Shown here one piece after another: positions 1-7,632 of a DNA stretch of 24,680 nt. The position numbers and the translations under genes are program-made. How positions within the stretch are numbered: the first letter of the stretch is position 1; each line of letters starts with the position of its first letter. The stretch comes from CAZEIW01 sp964512305 (GTDB lineage Bacteria > Pseudomonadota > Gammaproteobacteria > Burkholderiales > Burkholderiaceae_F). The stretch is taken from contig CAZEIW010000117.1 in NCBI GenBank assembly GCA_964512305.1, positions 1 through 24,680 on the forward strand, in the 5' to 3' direction. A model generated the notes under the pieces. The model saw only the letters and a program-made list of their open reading frames with translations, had not been told where the DNA came from and searched no databases.

Positions 1-4
1 GCAT

Positions 5-1180
5 ATGCGCGATTCCGTCAAGAATCTGGCCAGCGTCACACTGCTCACCGCCGCGAGCGCGATCTCGAATGGAGCGGCGGCGCAGGCGTGGAGTGCTCCA
101 CAGCCCGCCGCGGAGGGCGTCGTCGAGGGGTTTGCGGCCAACGGCAGCGGGACGGCTGCGCTCATCTACGCCAAGACGGCGGCGGGTCTGTTCGCCACGG
201 TGAGAACCGGCGGCGCGTGGGGTGCGCCGGTTACCCTCACCACGCAAGGGACGCGCGGCAACATCGCCGTGGCTCCGAATGGCGATGTACTCGCGATATG
301 GACATTTCACCTCAACAACTCAACCGCTCCAGTCGAGCTGCAGGCCGCGTTTTACCACTCGGGGCGCTGGGGCAATCCGATCACACTGACCACGAACGGC
401 GCCGCAGTCAACGGGTCCCAGCTGACGACACTGGGTTTCGACGGTCAGAACCGGGCGACCGTGATCTGGGAGCAGATCACCGGCTCGAATACGTGCGCGT
501 TGCAGGCGGCCACCGGGACCGCGACAGGCGGCTTCGCCTCGGCCCAGAGCATCGCGCAGGGTTGCCAGGGTTGGATAGAACTGGCGGTCAGCACCAGCGG
601 CCAGGCGATTGCGATCCAGGGCGCACCGACGCTCGAGGTCGCGCCGGTGATCGCAACCAGCCGCGACGCGAACGGCGGCTGGGGCGCGCCCGTGACAGTG
701 GCGAGCCCCGGTTACGGCAATGAGTCGCCGAACGTCGGGCTGGGCAACAACGGAACCGCGGTGGTGATCTGGCGTACACGGACCCAGACGGCCGTCGCCG
801 TGCGCGAGAACGGCGTGTGGAGCGGTCCCGCCGCGCCGCCCCAGGTCGTCGGCGGTGGCGGAACGGCCGCCGTGGACGGAAGCGGCAACGCCGTGATTTC
901 CTACGGCGGCAAACTCAGCTACCGGCCCGCGGGTGGATCATTCCAGACCGCCATCGTCTTGCAGAAGTCCGTGAGCGGAGTCGTGGCCGACGATGCCGGA
1001 ACGTTTGCCGTCGGCGGATCGAGCATCGCCGTGCGACCGGCCGGCAGCTCGACCTGGAACCAGAACGGACCGAGTGGCGGCGTGGTGATTGCGCCCGGTT
1101 TCGCGACAGCCGTGAGCTATGGTCCTCAGAATCCCGACGGTTACTACGAGATCGAGTCCGAACAGGCCGTCGTGCCGTAG
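5..1180 (+). CDS. Exported repeat protein, beta-propeller-like, function unknown
   Basis: The 391-residue protein starts with a likely Sec signal peptide: a short basic start, a hydrophobic stretch to about residue 25, and cleavage near AAAQA. The mature part is built from about six degenerate repeats of 45-60 residues. Each has a GxWGxP-like turn (GGAWGAP, SGRWGNP, GGWGAPV, NGVWSGP) followed by a strand pair ending in GDVLAIW, ATVIWEQ or AVVIWRT. Regular spacing of W/G turns and beta strands is typical of beta-propeller or sialidase-like folds. No catalytic motif is recognisable, so only export and fold class are inferred. The start lies 4 bases from the window edge, so its ribosome binding site cannot be judged. 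The signal peptide makes this ATG plausible. It has no evident operon partner. Confidence 0.75.
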   Translation: MRDSVKNLASVTLLTAASAISNGAAAQAWSAPQPAAEGVVEGFAANGSGTAALIYAKTAAGLFATVRTGGAWGAPVTLTTQGTRGNIAVAPNGDVLAIWTFHLNNSTAPVELQAAFYHSGRWGNPITLTTNGAAVNGSQLTTLGFDGQNRATVIWEQITGSNTCALQAATGTATGGFASAQSIAQGCQGWIELAVSTSGQAIAIQGAPTLEVAPVIATSRDANGGWGAPVTVASPGYGNESPNVGLGNNGTAVVIWRTRTQTAVAVRENGVWSGPAAPPQVVGGGGTAAVDGSGNAVISYGGKLSYRPAGGSFQTAIVLQKSVSGVVADDAGTFAVGGSSIAVRPAGSSTWNQNGPSGGVVIAPGFATAVSYGPQNPDGYYEIESEQAVVP

Positions 1181-1193
1181 CGTGAGGCACCGG

Positions 1194-1373
1194 ATGCACC
1201 ATTCCCGCCTCTGCGCCGTGCTGATCGATTGCAGGACCTTGGACATCGACGCCGCGGCCAACTTCTGGGCTGACGCGCTGGGTCGCCCTGTCCCTCCGGG
1301 ACCGTTCTCATACCAAGAGCGCGCGACGTTGGCATCGCGACGAGATGACCAGGGTCAACGAGGCCATCGATAG
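1194..1373 (+). pseudogene. Truncated VOC/glyoxalase-like N-terminus
   Basis: Translation from the ATG at 1194 gives about 35 residues that read like the first beta-alpha unit of a VOC (glyoxalase/bleomycin-resistance) protein: HSRLCAVLIDC, then AAANFWADALGRPV. The frame then passes into arginine-rich sequence with no family character and stops at 1373. A complete single-domain VOC protein is about 115-130 residues, so most of the gene is missing. No continuation was seen in the other plus-strand frames before the next gene. I infer a decayed gene or deletion junction near 1300. Family assignment is from remembered consensus only. Confidence 0.5.
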
Positions 1374-1497
1374 GATGAATAGGATGCATGGGTCACCTTG
1401 GCAGCGCAGAAGTCGTTTCGCGCGCTCCAATGCGTGCGAAGCGACGTGCCAGTAATGAGTGGGTTTGCCGCAAAGGGAAGTCGTGAAGGGCGCAAAG
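1374..1497. other. Intergenic stretch with short tandem-like motifs
   Basis: Together with the VOC remnant this fills the gap between the first gene and the next credible one. It holds near-tandem GATAGGATGAATAGGATG at 1368-1385 and two related GCAAAG words around 1470-1500. Both resemble scraps of non-coding repeats that accumulate in intergenic DNA. No RNA gene, promoter or intact element was recognised. Confidence 0.3.
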
Positions 1498-1740
1498 ATG
1501 GACGCTACCTCGCGCAATGAGATCCTCGGGCCGTGGCCGGCCCAGGCGCGAAAGATTCGGCTCGATTCCGACACGTATTGCGCCCATTCCATGCGGGCGA
1601 CTCACGGCGACGCCGATTGCGACCACGATTTCGAAGTCGCGCCTAGCGTTACGGAGCCGACCTTCGCGGTTTGGAGGTGCACCAAGTGCAGCCGCGCATT
1701 CAGGTACGAGGTCTGGGGCACGGGTTCGGGGCTGAGCTGA
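1498..1740 (+). CDS. Small Cys/His protein, possible zinc ribbon, unknown function
   Basis: The 80-residue product from the ATG at 1498 has an N-terminal part without known features. A compact C-terminal half follows with a CDHDFEV segment, then WRCTKCSRAF and the end RYEVWGTG. The CxxC knuckle plus the upstream Cys-x-His pair could bind one zinc ion, as in short zinc-ribbon proteins. A GAAGGG sequence lies about 5 bases before the ATG. The frame is open upstream to 1459, but that part is repeat-like and lacks a good ribosome binding site. An internal ATG at 1591 would keep only the Cys/His part. Function is not recognised. Confidence 0.5.
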   Translation: MDATSRNEILGPWPAQARKIRLDSDTYCAHSMRATHGDADCDHDFEVAPSVTEPTFAVWRCTKCSRAFRYEVWGTGSGLS

Positions 1741-1822
1741 ACTTCGCACCTGCACGCGAACCTTGACAGATCTCCGCTGAGCGTTCGGCTGGCGAATCGG
1801 CCGGACCCGTGTGACGCCTGTG

Positions 1823-1830
1823 TATACAAT
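1823..1830 (+). promoter_or_regulatory. Possible -10 element upstream of the DUF1304 gene
   Basis: TATACAAT stands out in GC-rich surroundings about 40 bases before the DUF1304 start and contains TACAAT, a 5/6 match to the sigma-70 -10 box. No convincing -35 box lies 16-18 bases upstream, so this is a weak candidate. Confidence 0.25.
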
Positions 1831-1868
1831 CGACGCCATCGATTGAGACGTTGCAGGGGGTCAAAGAG

Positions 1869-2237
1869 GTGCTCACCGTCGGAAATGCAGTCGTCGCCAT
1901 CGTTGCGCTTCTGCATCTCTATTTTCTCGTCCTCGAGATGTTCTTGTGGGACAAGCCCGCCGGCCTGCGGGCGTTCGGACTCACACCCGAGGCGGCCGCT
2001 GCTTCCAAGGTCCTGGCGGCCAACCAGGGGCTCTACAACGGCTTCCTGGCGGCTGGCTTGATATGGGGCTTGACTCTGGGTGCGGGCGGGACCGGGGTGA
2101 AGGTCTTCTTCCTCTGCTGCGTCGTGGTTGCCGGCCTGTACGGCGCGACGACGGCGAGCCGCAAGATTCTCTTTGTCCAGGCGGTTCCGGCCGCAATCGG
2201 ATTGGTCTTGGTGCTGCTGCCCTCGTTCAGCGCCTGA
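1869..2237 (+). CDS. DUF1304 family small integral membrane protein
   Basis: The 122-residue protein has four hydrophobic segments (about residues 5-25, 48-65, 72-92 and 98-117). It carries the hallmark DUF1304 phrases LHLYFLVLEMFLWDKPAG and AANQGLYNGFLAAGLIWG. The family is widespread in bacteria and has no assigned biochemical function. I chose the GTG at 1869 because AGGGGG (1855-1860) sits 8 bases before it. The TTG at 1851 would place that ribosome binding site inside the coding region. The next gene is on the same strand but 123 bases away, so an operon is uncertain. Location in the inner membrane is inferred from hydrophobicity. Confidence 0.85.
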   Translation: MLTVGNAVVAIVALLHLYFLVLEMFLWDKPAGLRAFGLTPEAAAASKVLAANQGLYNGFLAAGLIWGLTLGAGGTGVKVFFLCCVVVAGLYGATTASRKILFVQAVPAAIGLVLVLLPSFSA

Positions 2238-2360
2238 ATTTCGGCGGGCAATCCGCGAGCGGGCACGTTCGTTGCACGTGAAGCAGCGCATACGAAATTG
2301 GGACCGCAGACCCGTGCAGAAGAAGTACGGCGGTTTCGGTTTCTGAAATCGAGGTGACGA

Positions 2361-2660
2361 ATGCCTCACGACCCCACCGGCATGGCGGCTCATGCTTCGC
2401 GCTCGGACCGCAAGCTGCGCCGCCTATTGGGCGGCATGTCCGTCTTCACGATGATGATGACCATCCCGCAGGTCTGGACCATCTGGGTCGGTCACCGGGC
2501 CGGCGGAGTCTCCATCCTGTCGTGGAGCGCGTATCTCGTGTCCGCCCTGCTGTGGTTCTGGTTCGGGTTGCGGCAGCGCGACCGGAATATCTACCTGCCC
2601 TGCGTAGGCTGGATCGTTCTGGACGGTGCCGTGATTGCGGGCGCCGTCGTCTACGGGTAG
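2361..2660 (+). CDS. SemiSWEET-like (MtN3/PQ-loop) membrane protein
   Basis: The 99-residue protein has three predicted transmembrane helices (about residues 27-43, 53-70 and 78-98). Helix 1 holds the PQ pair in MTIPQVWTIW, followed by a polar turn with GGVSILSW. This three-helix layout with PQ in helix 1 is that of bacterial SemiSWEETs, which dimerise to form sugar uniporters. A GAGGTG ribosome binding site lies 5 bases before the ATG. The N-terminal 20 residues are basic and probably cytoplasmic. The substrate cannot be read from sequence. Some family members lack shown transport activity, so sugar transport is an inference. Confidence 0.8.
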   Translation: MPHDPTGMAAHASRSDRKLRRLLGGMSVFTMMMTIPQVWTIWVGHRAGGVSILSWSAYLVSALLWFWFGLRQRDRNIYLPCVGWIVLDGAVIAGAVVYG

Positions 2661-2990
2661 CTTCGACCGAAAGCGAGTTCGTCCACGCGAAGCACGAATT
2701 GAAGGGCGACGGGCGGTCTTCGATCGCGGGAGGACAGCACGCGTGGTGCCGTCGAAGGTATGCTTGGACGGCAGCAGTTGCTTCGCGCTCCCACAATATG
2801 ATGCGCGCGTCGCCTGATTGACACGCTAGGCTGCCTGGCCAAATCTCTCTTGATTTCGGACAGGCAATGCGGTCGTGGTCTGCTGCCCGGCTTGCCGTGA
2901 ACAAGGTGAAATCGTTCGCGATTCGGTCTTGAGGACCGACCGATCAGCGATCTCGGAGCGAAATCCGCAGCCGGGAGGAAGGTGCTATCG
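2661..2990. other. Intergenic gap with no gene seen
   Basis: No frame here has convincing coding character on either strand. A TTGACA (2818-2823) is present, but the -10 position (AAATCT, 2841-2846) is poor. A small hairpin, TCGGTC/GACCGA with a 5-base loop, lies at 2923-2939. The ribosome binding site of the next gene, GGGAGGAAGG, is near 2975-2984. Confidence 0.5.
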
Positions 2991-3521
2991 ATGAACAGCG
3001 AGTTGGCCCGACTGCTCGACGCGATCAGTTTCGCGGCGGAACGACACCGGAACCAGCGCCGCAAGGACCGCGAGGCGAGCCCGTACATCAACCACCCGAT
3101 CGCCCTGGCGACCGTTCTCGCCAACGACGGAGGTGTCGCGGACGTGGAGGTGCTGCAGGCCGCGGTCCTGCACGACACCATCGAGGACACCGAGACGACC
3201 TTCGACGAGCTCGTCGCACGGTTCGGAGCCCGGGTCGCGGGCATCGTCGCCGAGGTCACGGACGACAAGAACCTTCCCAGGGACGTCCGAAAGCGGCTGC
3301 AGATCGAGGACGCTCCAAACAAGACGCCGCAGGCCGCGCTCGTGAAGCTGGCCGACAAGATCTGCAACCTGCGCGATATCGCCTCCGCGCCGCCGGCGGG
3401 TTGGTCTTTGGAGCGGAGGCGCGAGTATTTCGAGTGGGCCAGGCGAGTCGTCGACGGGCTGCCGAAGGTCAACGACAAGCTGCTGGATCTGTTCGATGAC
3501 GCGTACGCGAGGCGTCCATAA
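2991..3521 (+). CDS. Mesh1-type small alarmone hydrolase (HD domain)
   Basis: The 176-residue protein is a stand-alone RelA/SpoT-type HD hydrolase, expected to cleave (p)ppGpp to GDP/GTP and pyrophosphate with a divalent metal, normally Mn2+. Visible active-site residues are H35 (YINHP), H61-D62 and E65-D66 (LHDTIED), and D122 and N126 (LADKICNL). This spacing fits the animal Mesh1 enzyme as I remember it. There is no synthetase, TGS or ACT domain, so it is a hydrolase-only SAH rather than a truncated SpoT. I start at the ATG at 2991 because GGGAGGAAGG precedes it. The GTG at 2982 lies inside that ribosome binding site. It appears to be a single-gene unit. NADPH phosphatase activity, known for some Mesh1 proteins, is possible but not shown here. 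Confidence 0.88.
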   Translation: MNSELARLLDAISFAAERHRNQRRKDREASPYINHPIALATVLANDGGVADVEVLQAAVLHDTIEDTETTFDELVARFGARVAGIVAEVTDDKNLPRDVRKRLQIEDAPNKTPQAALVKLADKICNLRDIASAPPAGWSLERRREYFEWARRVVDGLPKVNDKLLDLFDDAYARRP

Positions 3522-3591
3522 AGGGCGGAGCAAGATTCGGCAAGTCGCCGGAGGCTCGGCCGCGCGGCAGCGTTTGCGCGGCGCGAGCGGC

Positions 3592-3620
3592 TTGTCCTTT
3601 CATCGTTCCGATGGTAGTTT
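3592..3620 (+). promoter_or_regulatory. Candidate sigma-70 promoter of the dehydrogenase/ABC operon
   Basis: TTGTCC (3592-3597) and TAGTTT (3615-3620) are 17 bases apart, about 70 bases upstream of the first gene of the operon. Both boxes match the consensus only partly. Confidence 0.3.
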
Positions 3621-3689
3621 GCCTCCCTCGAAAAGACGCCTCGTGACCGCGCCCGCGGTTCGCAGGTGCCCGCGAGGGGAGACGCCGAA

Positions 3690-4727
3690 GTGGCCCGGCC
3701 ACTGATCCTGGTTGATCCGCTGCCGCGCAAGCTCGATCTGATCTGCGACGCCCCGACGCGCGCACGTCTCGAGGCGCTGGGCGAGCTTGCGATCTCCGAG
3801 GACCGGCCGATGCCCGACGAGGAGATCGAGCGTCTGCTGCCGGCGGCCGCCATCCTGATCGGCCAGACCGCGATGCCGCGGGCGCGGCTCGAGCGGGCCG
3901 GCGCGCTGAAGGCGATCTTCAACGTCGAGACCAACTTCCTGCCCAACATCGACTACCAGGCCTGCCAGGAGCGCGGCGTCTGGGTGCTGAGCCCGACAGC
4001 GGCCTTCGCCACGGTCGTCGCGGAGTCGGCGCTTGCGATGGCGATCGACCTGGCGCGCGGGATTTCGGCCGGGGATCGGGCGTTTCGCGCGGGCCGGGAA
4101 AGATACGGACACGCGAGCAACGAAGACAGTTTCCAGTTCACCGGAGCGCCGGTGGGGCTGATCGGCTTCGGCGACCTTGGCCGCACGCTGCGCGCGCTGC
4201 TCGTTCCGTTTCGCAATCCGGTCGCGGTCTACGACCCCTGGCTGCCGGACGAGCTGATTCGAGAGCACGACTGCCGGCCGGCGCCGCTGGACGACGTCCT
4301 TTCGACATCGAAAGTGGTGTTCGTGTTCGCGAGCGTGACGACCGCCAACCAGGGGTTTCTGCGCCGGCGCGAGTTCGAGCTGCTCAAGCCGGGCGCGGTC
4401 TTCCTGCTGATGAGCCGGGCCGCGGTGGTCGATTTCCCGGAACTGCTGCGACAGGCGAACTCCGGCCGCATCAAGGTCGCGACCGATGTCTTTCCCGTGG
4501 AGCCCGTGCCCGGCGACGACCCGCTGCGCAAGCAGCTCGGCGAGAACCTGCTGCTCTCGGCGCACCGCACCGGCGGCATGCGGGAGGCCTTGCAGCAGAT
4601 TGGCCGCATGACCGTGGCGGATGCCGAGCTGATCCTCCGCGGTCTGGCGCCGCAGCTGTGCCGGCGCGCGGATCCCGTCCTCGCCGGCCAGTTGCGCAGC
4701 ATGCCGGTCGGCGCGCCGCGGACGTAG
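3690..4727 (+). CDS. D-2-hydroxyacid dehydrogenase family protein
   Basis: The 345-residue protein has the split catalytic domain and central Rossmann domain of NAD-dependent D-2-hydroxyacid dehydrogenases. The dinucleotide loop is GLIGFGDLG (GxGxxG at G159, G161, G164). The catalytic residues of the family are present: R243 (MSRAAVVD), E271 (DVFPVEP) and H292 (LSAHRTGG). It should reversibly oxidise a D-2-hydroxy acid to the 2-keto acid, but the substrate cannot be assigned. The GTG at 3690 is chosen because GAGGGGAG (3674-3681) lies 8 bases ahead; the GTG at 3666 lacks such a site. It is the first gene of an operon with a sugar-type ABC importer 38 bases downstream, suggesting action on the imported compound or its oxidation product. 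Confidence 0.85.
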   Translation: MARPLILVDPLPRKLDLICDAPTRARLEALGELAISEDRPMPDEEIERLLPAAAILIGQTAMPRARLERAGALKAIFNVETNFLPNIDYQACQERGVWVLSPTAAFATVVAESALAMAIDLARGISAGDRAFRAGRERYGHASNEDSFQFTGAPVGLIGFGDLGRTLRALLVPFRNPVAVYDPWLPDELIREHDCRPAPLDDVLSTSKVVFVFASVTTANQGFLRRREFELLKPGAVFLLMSRAAVVDFPELLRQANSGRIKVATDVFPVEPVPGDDPLRKQLGENLLLSAHRTGGMREALQQIGRMTVADAELILRGLAPQLCRRADPVLAGQLRSMPVGAPRT

Positions 4728-4765
4728 GCCTCGGGCGCGCGCGGGGGATACGGGGCGAAGGACGC

Positions 4766-5572
4766 ATGAACGAAGCGACCGAAACAACCGCGACGGCGCG
4801 CGATCCACGCCTGCTCGAGGCGCGGGGCATCTCGAAGTATTTCGGCGCCATCACGGCGCTCGACCGGGTCGCGTTCCACCTCGATCGCGGCGAGGTGCTG
4901 GGCGTCGTCGGCGACAACGGAGCGGGCAAGTCGACCCTGATGAAGATCCTCTCCGGGCTGTTCCAGCCGAGCACGGGCGAGATCGTGTTCCAGGGCAACC
5001 AGGTGCGGTTCTCGAGCCCGCGAGACGCGCACCGGGTGGGCATCGAAATGGTCTATCAGGACCTCGCGCTGGCCGGGAACATGACGATCTTCGAGAACAT
5101 CTACCTCGGCCGCGAGCCCGGCCGCCGCTTGCTGGGGCTGAACATCGTCGATCGCGCGCGCAGCCGCAAGATGGCGGCCGAGCACCTGGAGCGGCTGCAC
5201 ATCGAGGTCAAGTCGGTCGATCAGAACGTCGAGGATCTCTCCGGCGGGCAGCGCCAGGCGGTCGCGATCGCGCGCGCCACGGCGTTCGACGCGCGGGTCG
5301 TGATCATGGACGAGCCGACCGCGGCGCTCGCCATCAAGGAGGTCGGCAAAGTGCTCGATCTCATCAAGAGCCTGAAGGAGCACGGCGTCAGCGTGATCCT
5401 GATCAGCCACCGGCTCGACGACGTGTTCTACGTCTGCGACCGCGTGATGGCGCTGTTCCGCGGCGCCAACTTCGCCGAGGCCGCGCTGCGGGACACCAGC
5501 CGCAACGAGGTCATCGGCTGGATCATGGGGGCCAAGGGCCACACGGCGGCCCTTGCGCACGACCGGGTATAG
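4766..5572 (+). CDS. Sugar ABC transporter ATP-binding protein, single domain
   Basis: This 268-residue cytoplasmic ATPase powers the importer encoded with it. Motifs run in order: Walker A GDNGAGKST (49-57), Q-loop Q98 (VYQDL), signature LSGGQ (158-162), Walker B VVIMDE ending at D182-E183, and switch H215 (ISHR). Sequence and neighbours place it with the ribose/xylose/fructose (CUT2) class. Most CUT2 ATPases such as RbsA have two fused ABC domains of about 500 residues; this has one, as in FrcA-like proteins, so it probably acts as a homodimer. No second-half fragment follows, so it is not a truncation. The permease gene begins 4 bases after the stop. Confidence 0.93.
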   Translation: MNEATETTATARDPRLLEARGISKYFGAITALDRVAFHLDRGEVLGVVGDNGAGKSTLMKILSGLFQPSTGEIVFQGNQVRFSSPRDAHRVGIEMVYQDLALAGNMTIFENIYLGREPGRRLLGLNIVDRARSRKMAAEHLERLHIEVKSVDQNVEDLSGGQRQAVAIARATAFDARVVIMDEPTAALAIKEVGKVLDLIKSLKEHGVSVILISHRLDDVFYVCDRVMALFRGANFAEAALRDTSRNEVIGWIMGAKGHTAALAHDRV

Positions 5573-5576
5573 CGGC

Positions 5577-6656
5577 ATGGCGGCGCAAGAAGCGGTCGGC
5601 GGTCGTTTCAGCCTCGGCAAGGCGGCAGAGCGCTACGGCATCGTCGCGATCGTCCTCGTGATGATGGGCGTGCTGTCGCTCGTGCAGCCGGAGTATTTCC
5701 TGTCGGTGCAGAACCTGACCAACGTCCTGAAGCAGATAGCGATGAACTCGCTGCTCGCGATCGGCATGTTCCTGGTCATCCTGACCGCGGGCATCGATCT
5801 CTCGGTGGGTTCGATCCTGGCCCTGGCGATGATGGCCGTGGCGATGGCGGACAAGGCGGGTTGGGCGTGGCCGCTCGTGGTGCTGATCGGGCCGGCGGTC
5901 GGTGTCGTCATCGGCGCGATCAACGGTTTCGGACTGACGCTGCTGCGCCTGCCGCACCCGTTCATCATGACGCTCGGCACCCTCAACGCGATCCGCGGGC
6001 TGACCAACCTGATCTCCGACGGGCGGCCGATCTCGGGCCTGTCCGCGCCGGTCCGGTTCCTCGGCTCCGCGCAGATCCCGCTGCCGGGGCTCGGTCCGTT
6101 CGGGGCCATTCCGGTCAGCGGCCTCGTACTGCTCGTCTGCTACGGCTGCGTCGCGCTGTTCCTGAGGAAGGTCTCGGTCGGACGCCACATCTACGCCGTC
6201 GGCGGCAACCCGCAGGCGGCCCGCGTGAGCGGGATCAGCGTCGATCGCATCCTGCTCCTCGTCTACGTGATGTCCGGCTTCTTCGCCGGGCTTTCCGCGC
6301 TGCTGCTCGCAGGCCGCACCGATTCGGGCTTTCCCAATGCCGGCATCGGCGCCGAGCTCGATGCGATCGCCGCGGTCATCATCGGCGGCGCCAGCTTCTT
6401 CGGCGGACGCGGCACGGTGCTCGGCGTGTTCTCGGGCGTGCTCATCATGGGACTGCTGCGCAACGGGCTGAACCTCATGAACGTCAGCGTGTTCTGGCAG
6501 CAGCTGCTCATCGGAATTATCATCATTCTTGCTGTCTACGTGGATGTCTTGCGGCGTCGCGCGGCGGTGAGGACCGAGGAGCTGACGCAGGCGCATCCGA
6601 AGCGAGCGCTTCTGCGTCGGGGACGGAGCCTTGGAAATCGGAGTAAAACAACATAA
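5577..6656 (+). CDS. Sugar ABC transporter permease (RbsC-like, CUT2)
   Basis: The 359-residue inner-membrane protein has 8-10 hydrophobic helices. It carries CUT2 permease hallmarks: ILTAGIDLSVGSILALA near the N-terminal third, PHPFIMTLGTLNAIRGL in the middle, then VGGNPQAARVSGI, the cytoplasmic loop that contacts the ATPase. AVIIGGASFFGGRGTVLG precedes the last helices. The C-terminal 35 residues are polar and basic. I start at the ATG at 5577, just after the ATPase stop. A TTG at 5553 would extend it 8 residues into the ATPase gene. The ribosome binding site is weak, consistent with translational coupling. As the only permease gene it is expected to form a homodimeric channel. Substrate is unknown, probably a pentose, hexose or related polyol. 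Confidence 0.93.
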   Translation: MAAQEAVGGRFSLGKAAERYGIVAIVLVMMGVLSLVQPEYFLSVQNLTNVLKQIAMNSLLAIGMFLVILTAGIDLSVGSILALAMMAVAMADKAGWAWPLVVLIGPAVGVVIGAINGFGLTLLRLPHPFIMTLGTLNAIRGLTNLISDGRPISGLSAPVRFLGSAQIPLPGLGPFGAIPVSGLVLLVCYGCVALFLRKVSVGRHIYAVGGNPQAARVSGISVDRILLLVYVMSGFFAGLSALLLAGRTDSGFPNAGIGAELDAIAAVIIGGASFFGGRGTVLGVFSGVLIMGLLRNGLNLMNVSVFWQQLLIGIIIILAVYVDVLRRRAAVRTEELTQAHPKRALLRRGRSLGNRSKTT

Positions 6657-6675
6657 CGCATAACGGGAGAACGCG

Positions 6676-7584
6676 ATGAGAAAGGTGTTGTTGCTGGTTG
6701 CGAGTCTGCTGGGCGCGGTGGCATTCGGTGCGCGCGCGGCCGACACCGTGGTCGTCGCAATGAAGGGTCCGGGGTCCGGCAATCCGTTCTGGGCGGCGGT
6801 CCAGGCGGGCGCCGAGGCGAAGGGCAAGGAGCTCGGTGTCAACGTGGTCGTGGTGGCGCCGCCCCAGGAGAGCGACATACAGGGCCAGATCGCGCTGGTC
6901 GAGGATCAGCTGGCGAAGAAGGTGAGCGCGATCGCCATCGCGCCGACCGACCCGAACGCGCTGGCGCCGGTGCTCGAGCAGGCGAAGAAGCAGGGCGTGG
7001 GCGTCGTCTTCATCGACACCAAGGGCGTCAACCCGGGCGTGACGTTCATCGGCACCAACAACGAAGTGGGCGCGGGTCTTGCCGCCGACTACATCTGCAA
7101 GAGCGTGCCCAAGGGCAGCGAGGTCGCGATCCTGCAGGGGATCATCACGCAGTCGACCGGGCAGGCACGCGCCGAAGGATCGAAGAAGGGACTGAACGCC
7201 TGCGGGATGAAAGTCGTTGCCGAGCAGCCCGCCGACTGGGATACCGGCAAGGCGCAATCGGTCATGGAGAACATCATCACCGGGCACCCGAACCTCAAGG
7301 CGGTGTTCGCCTCGAACGACAACATGGCCCTGGGCGCAGTCCAGGCGTTGAAGTCGGCCAACATGCTGTCCAAGGTGGTGGTCGTGGGCTTCGACGCGAA
7401 CCCCAATGCCGCAGCCAGCGTTCTCGCGGGCGAGATGAGCGCGACGGTCGCGCAGAATCCGAAGAACATGGGCGCCCTGGGCGTCGAGAACGCCCTGGCC
7501 GTCAAGCAGGGCAAGAAGATCCCGCCCGTGATCGATACGGGTACGGTGCTGGTCACCAAGAGCAACGCGGCCCAGTACAAGTAG
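6676..7584 (+). CDS. Sugar ABC transporter periplasmic binding protein (RbsB-like)
   Basis: The 302-residue protein has a Sec signal peptide ending at about residue 21 (GARA/ADT) and the periplasmic binding protein type 1 fold seen in RbsB. Recognisable segments are NPFWAAVQAGAEAKGKELG, AIAIAPTDPNALAPVLEQA, GVVFIDT, then AVFASNDNMALGAVQAL and VVGFDANP in the second lobe. It captures the substrate in the periplasm and delivers it to the adjacent permease and ATPase. A GGGAG ribosome binding site lies shortly before the ATG, and the gap to the permease is 19 bases. It is last in the operon, whereas the binding protein often comes first. Ligand identity is not evident; the nearest rbsK/rbsD genes are 2.5 kb away and on the other strand. 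Confidence 0.93.
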   Translation: MRKVLLLVASLLGAVAFGARAADTVVVAMKGPGSGNPFWAAVQAGAEAKGKELGVNVVVVAPPQESDIQGQIALVEDQLAKKVSAIAIAPTDPNALAPVLEQAKKQGVGVVFIDTKGVNPGVTFIGTNNEVGAGLAADYICKSVPKGSEVAILQGIITQSTGQARAEGSKKGLNACGMKVVAEQPADWDTGKAQSVMENIITGHPNLKAVFASNDNMALGAVQALKSANMLSKVVVVGFDANPNAAASVLAGEMSATVAQNPKNMGALGVENALAVKQGKKIPPVIDTGTVLVTKSNAAQYK

Positions 7585-7632
7585 AAGTAGACGAACAGAC
7601 CACCCGGTCGAGGTCCGGTGTCCGCGGGTCGC

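Noticed and set aside
2818..2846. TTGACA as promoter of the alarmone hydrolase
   Set aside because: The -10 position is poor (AAATCT), and it lies about 145 bases from the gene.
2651..3949. 432-codon minus-strand frame over the alarmone hydrolase
   Set aside because: It covers two intergenic gaps and the antisense of a clear HD-domain gene; the product is Ser/Arg-rich without recognisable features.
4229..5620. 463-codon minus-strand frame opposite the hydroxyacid dehydrogenase and ABC ATPase
   Set aside because: The translation is rich in Arg/Val/Asp/His with no motif, and it is a shadow of two well-supported genes.
5523..6878. 451-codon minus-strand frame opposite the ABC permease
   Set aside because: Its His/Arg/Asp-rich composition is what antisense of a GC-rich membrane protein gene produces. 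It has no independent coding evidence.
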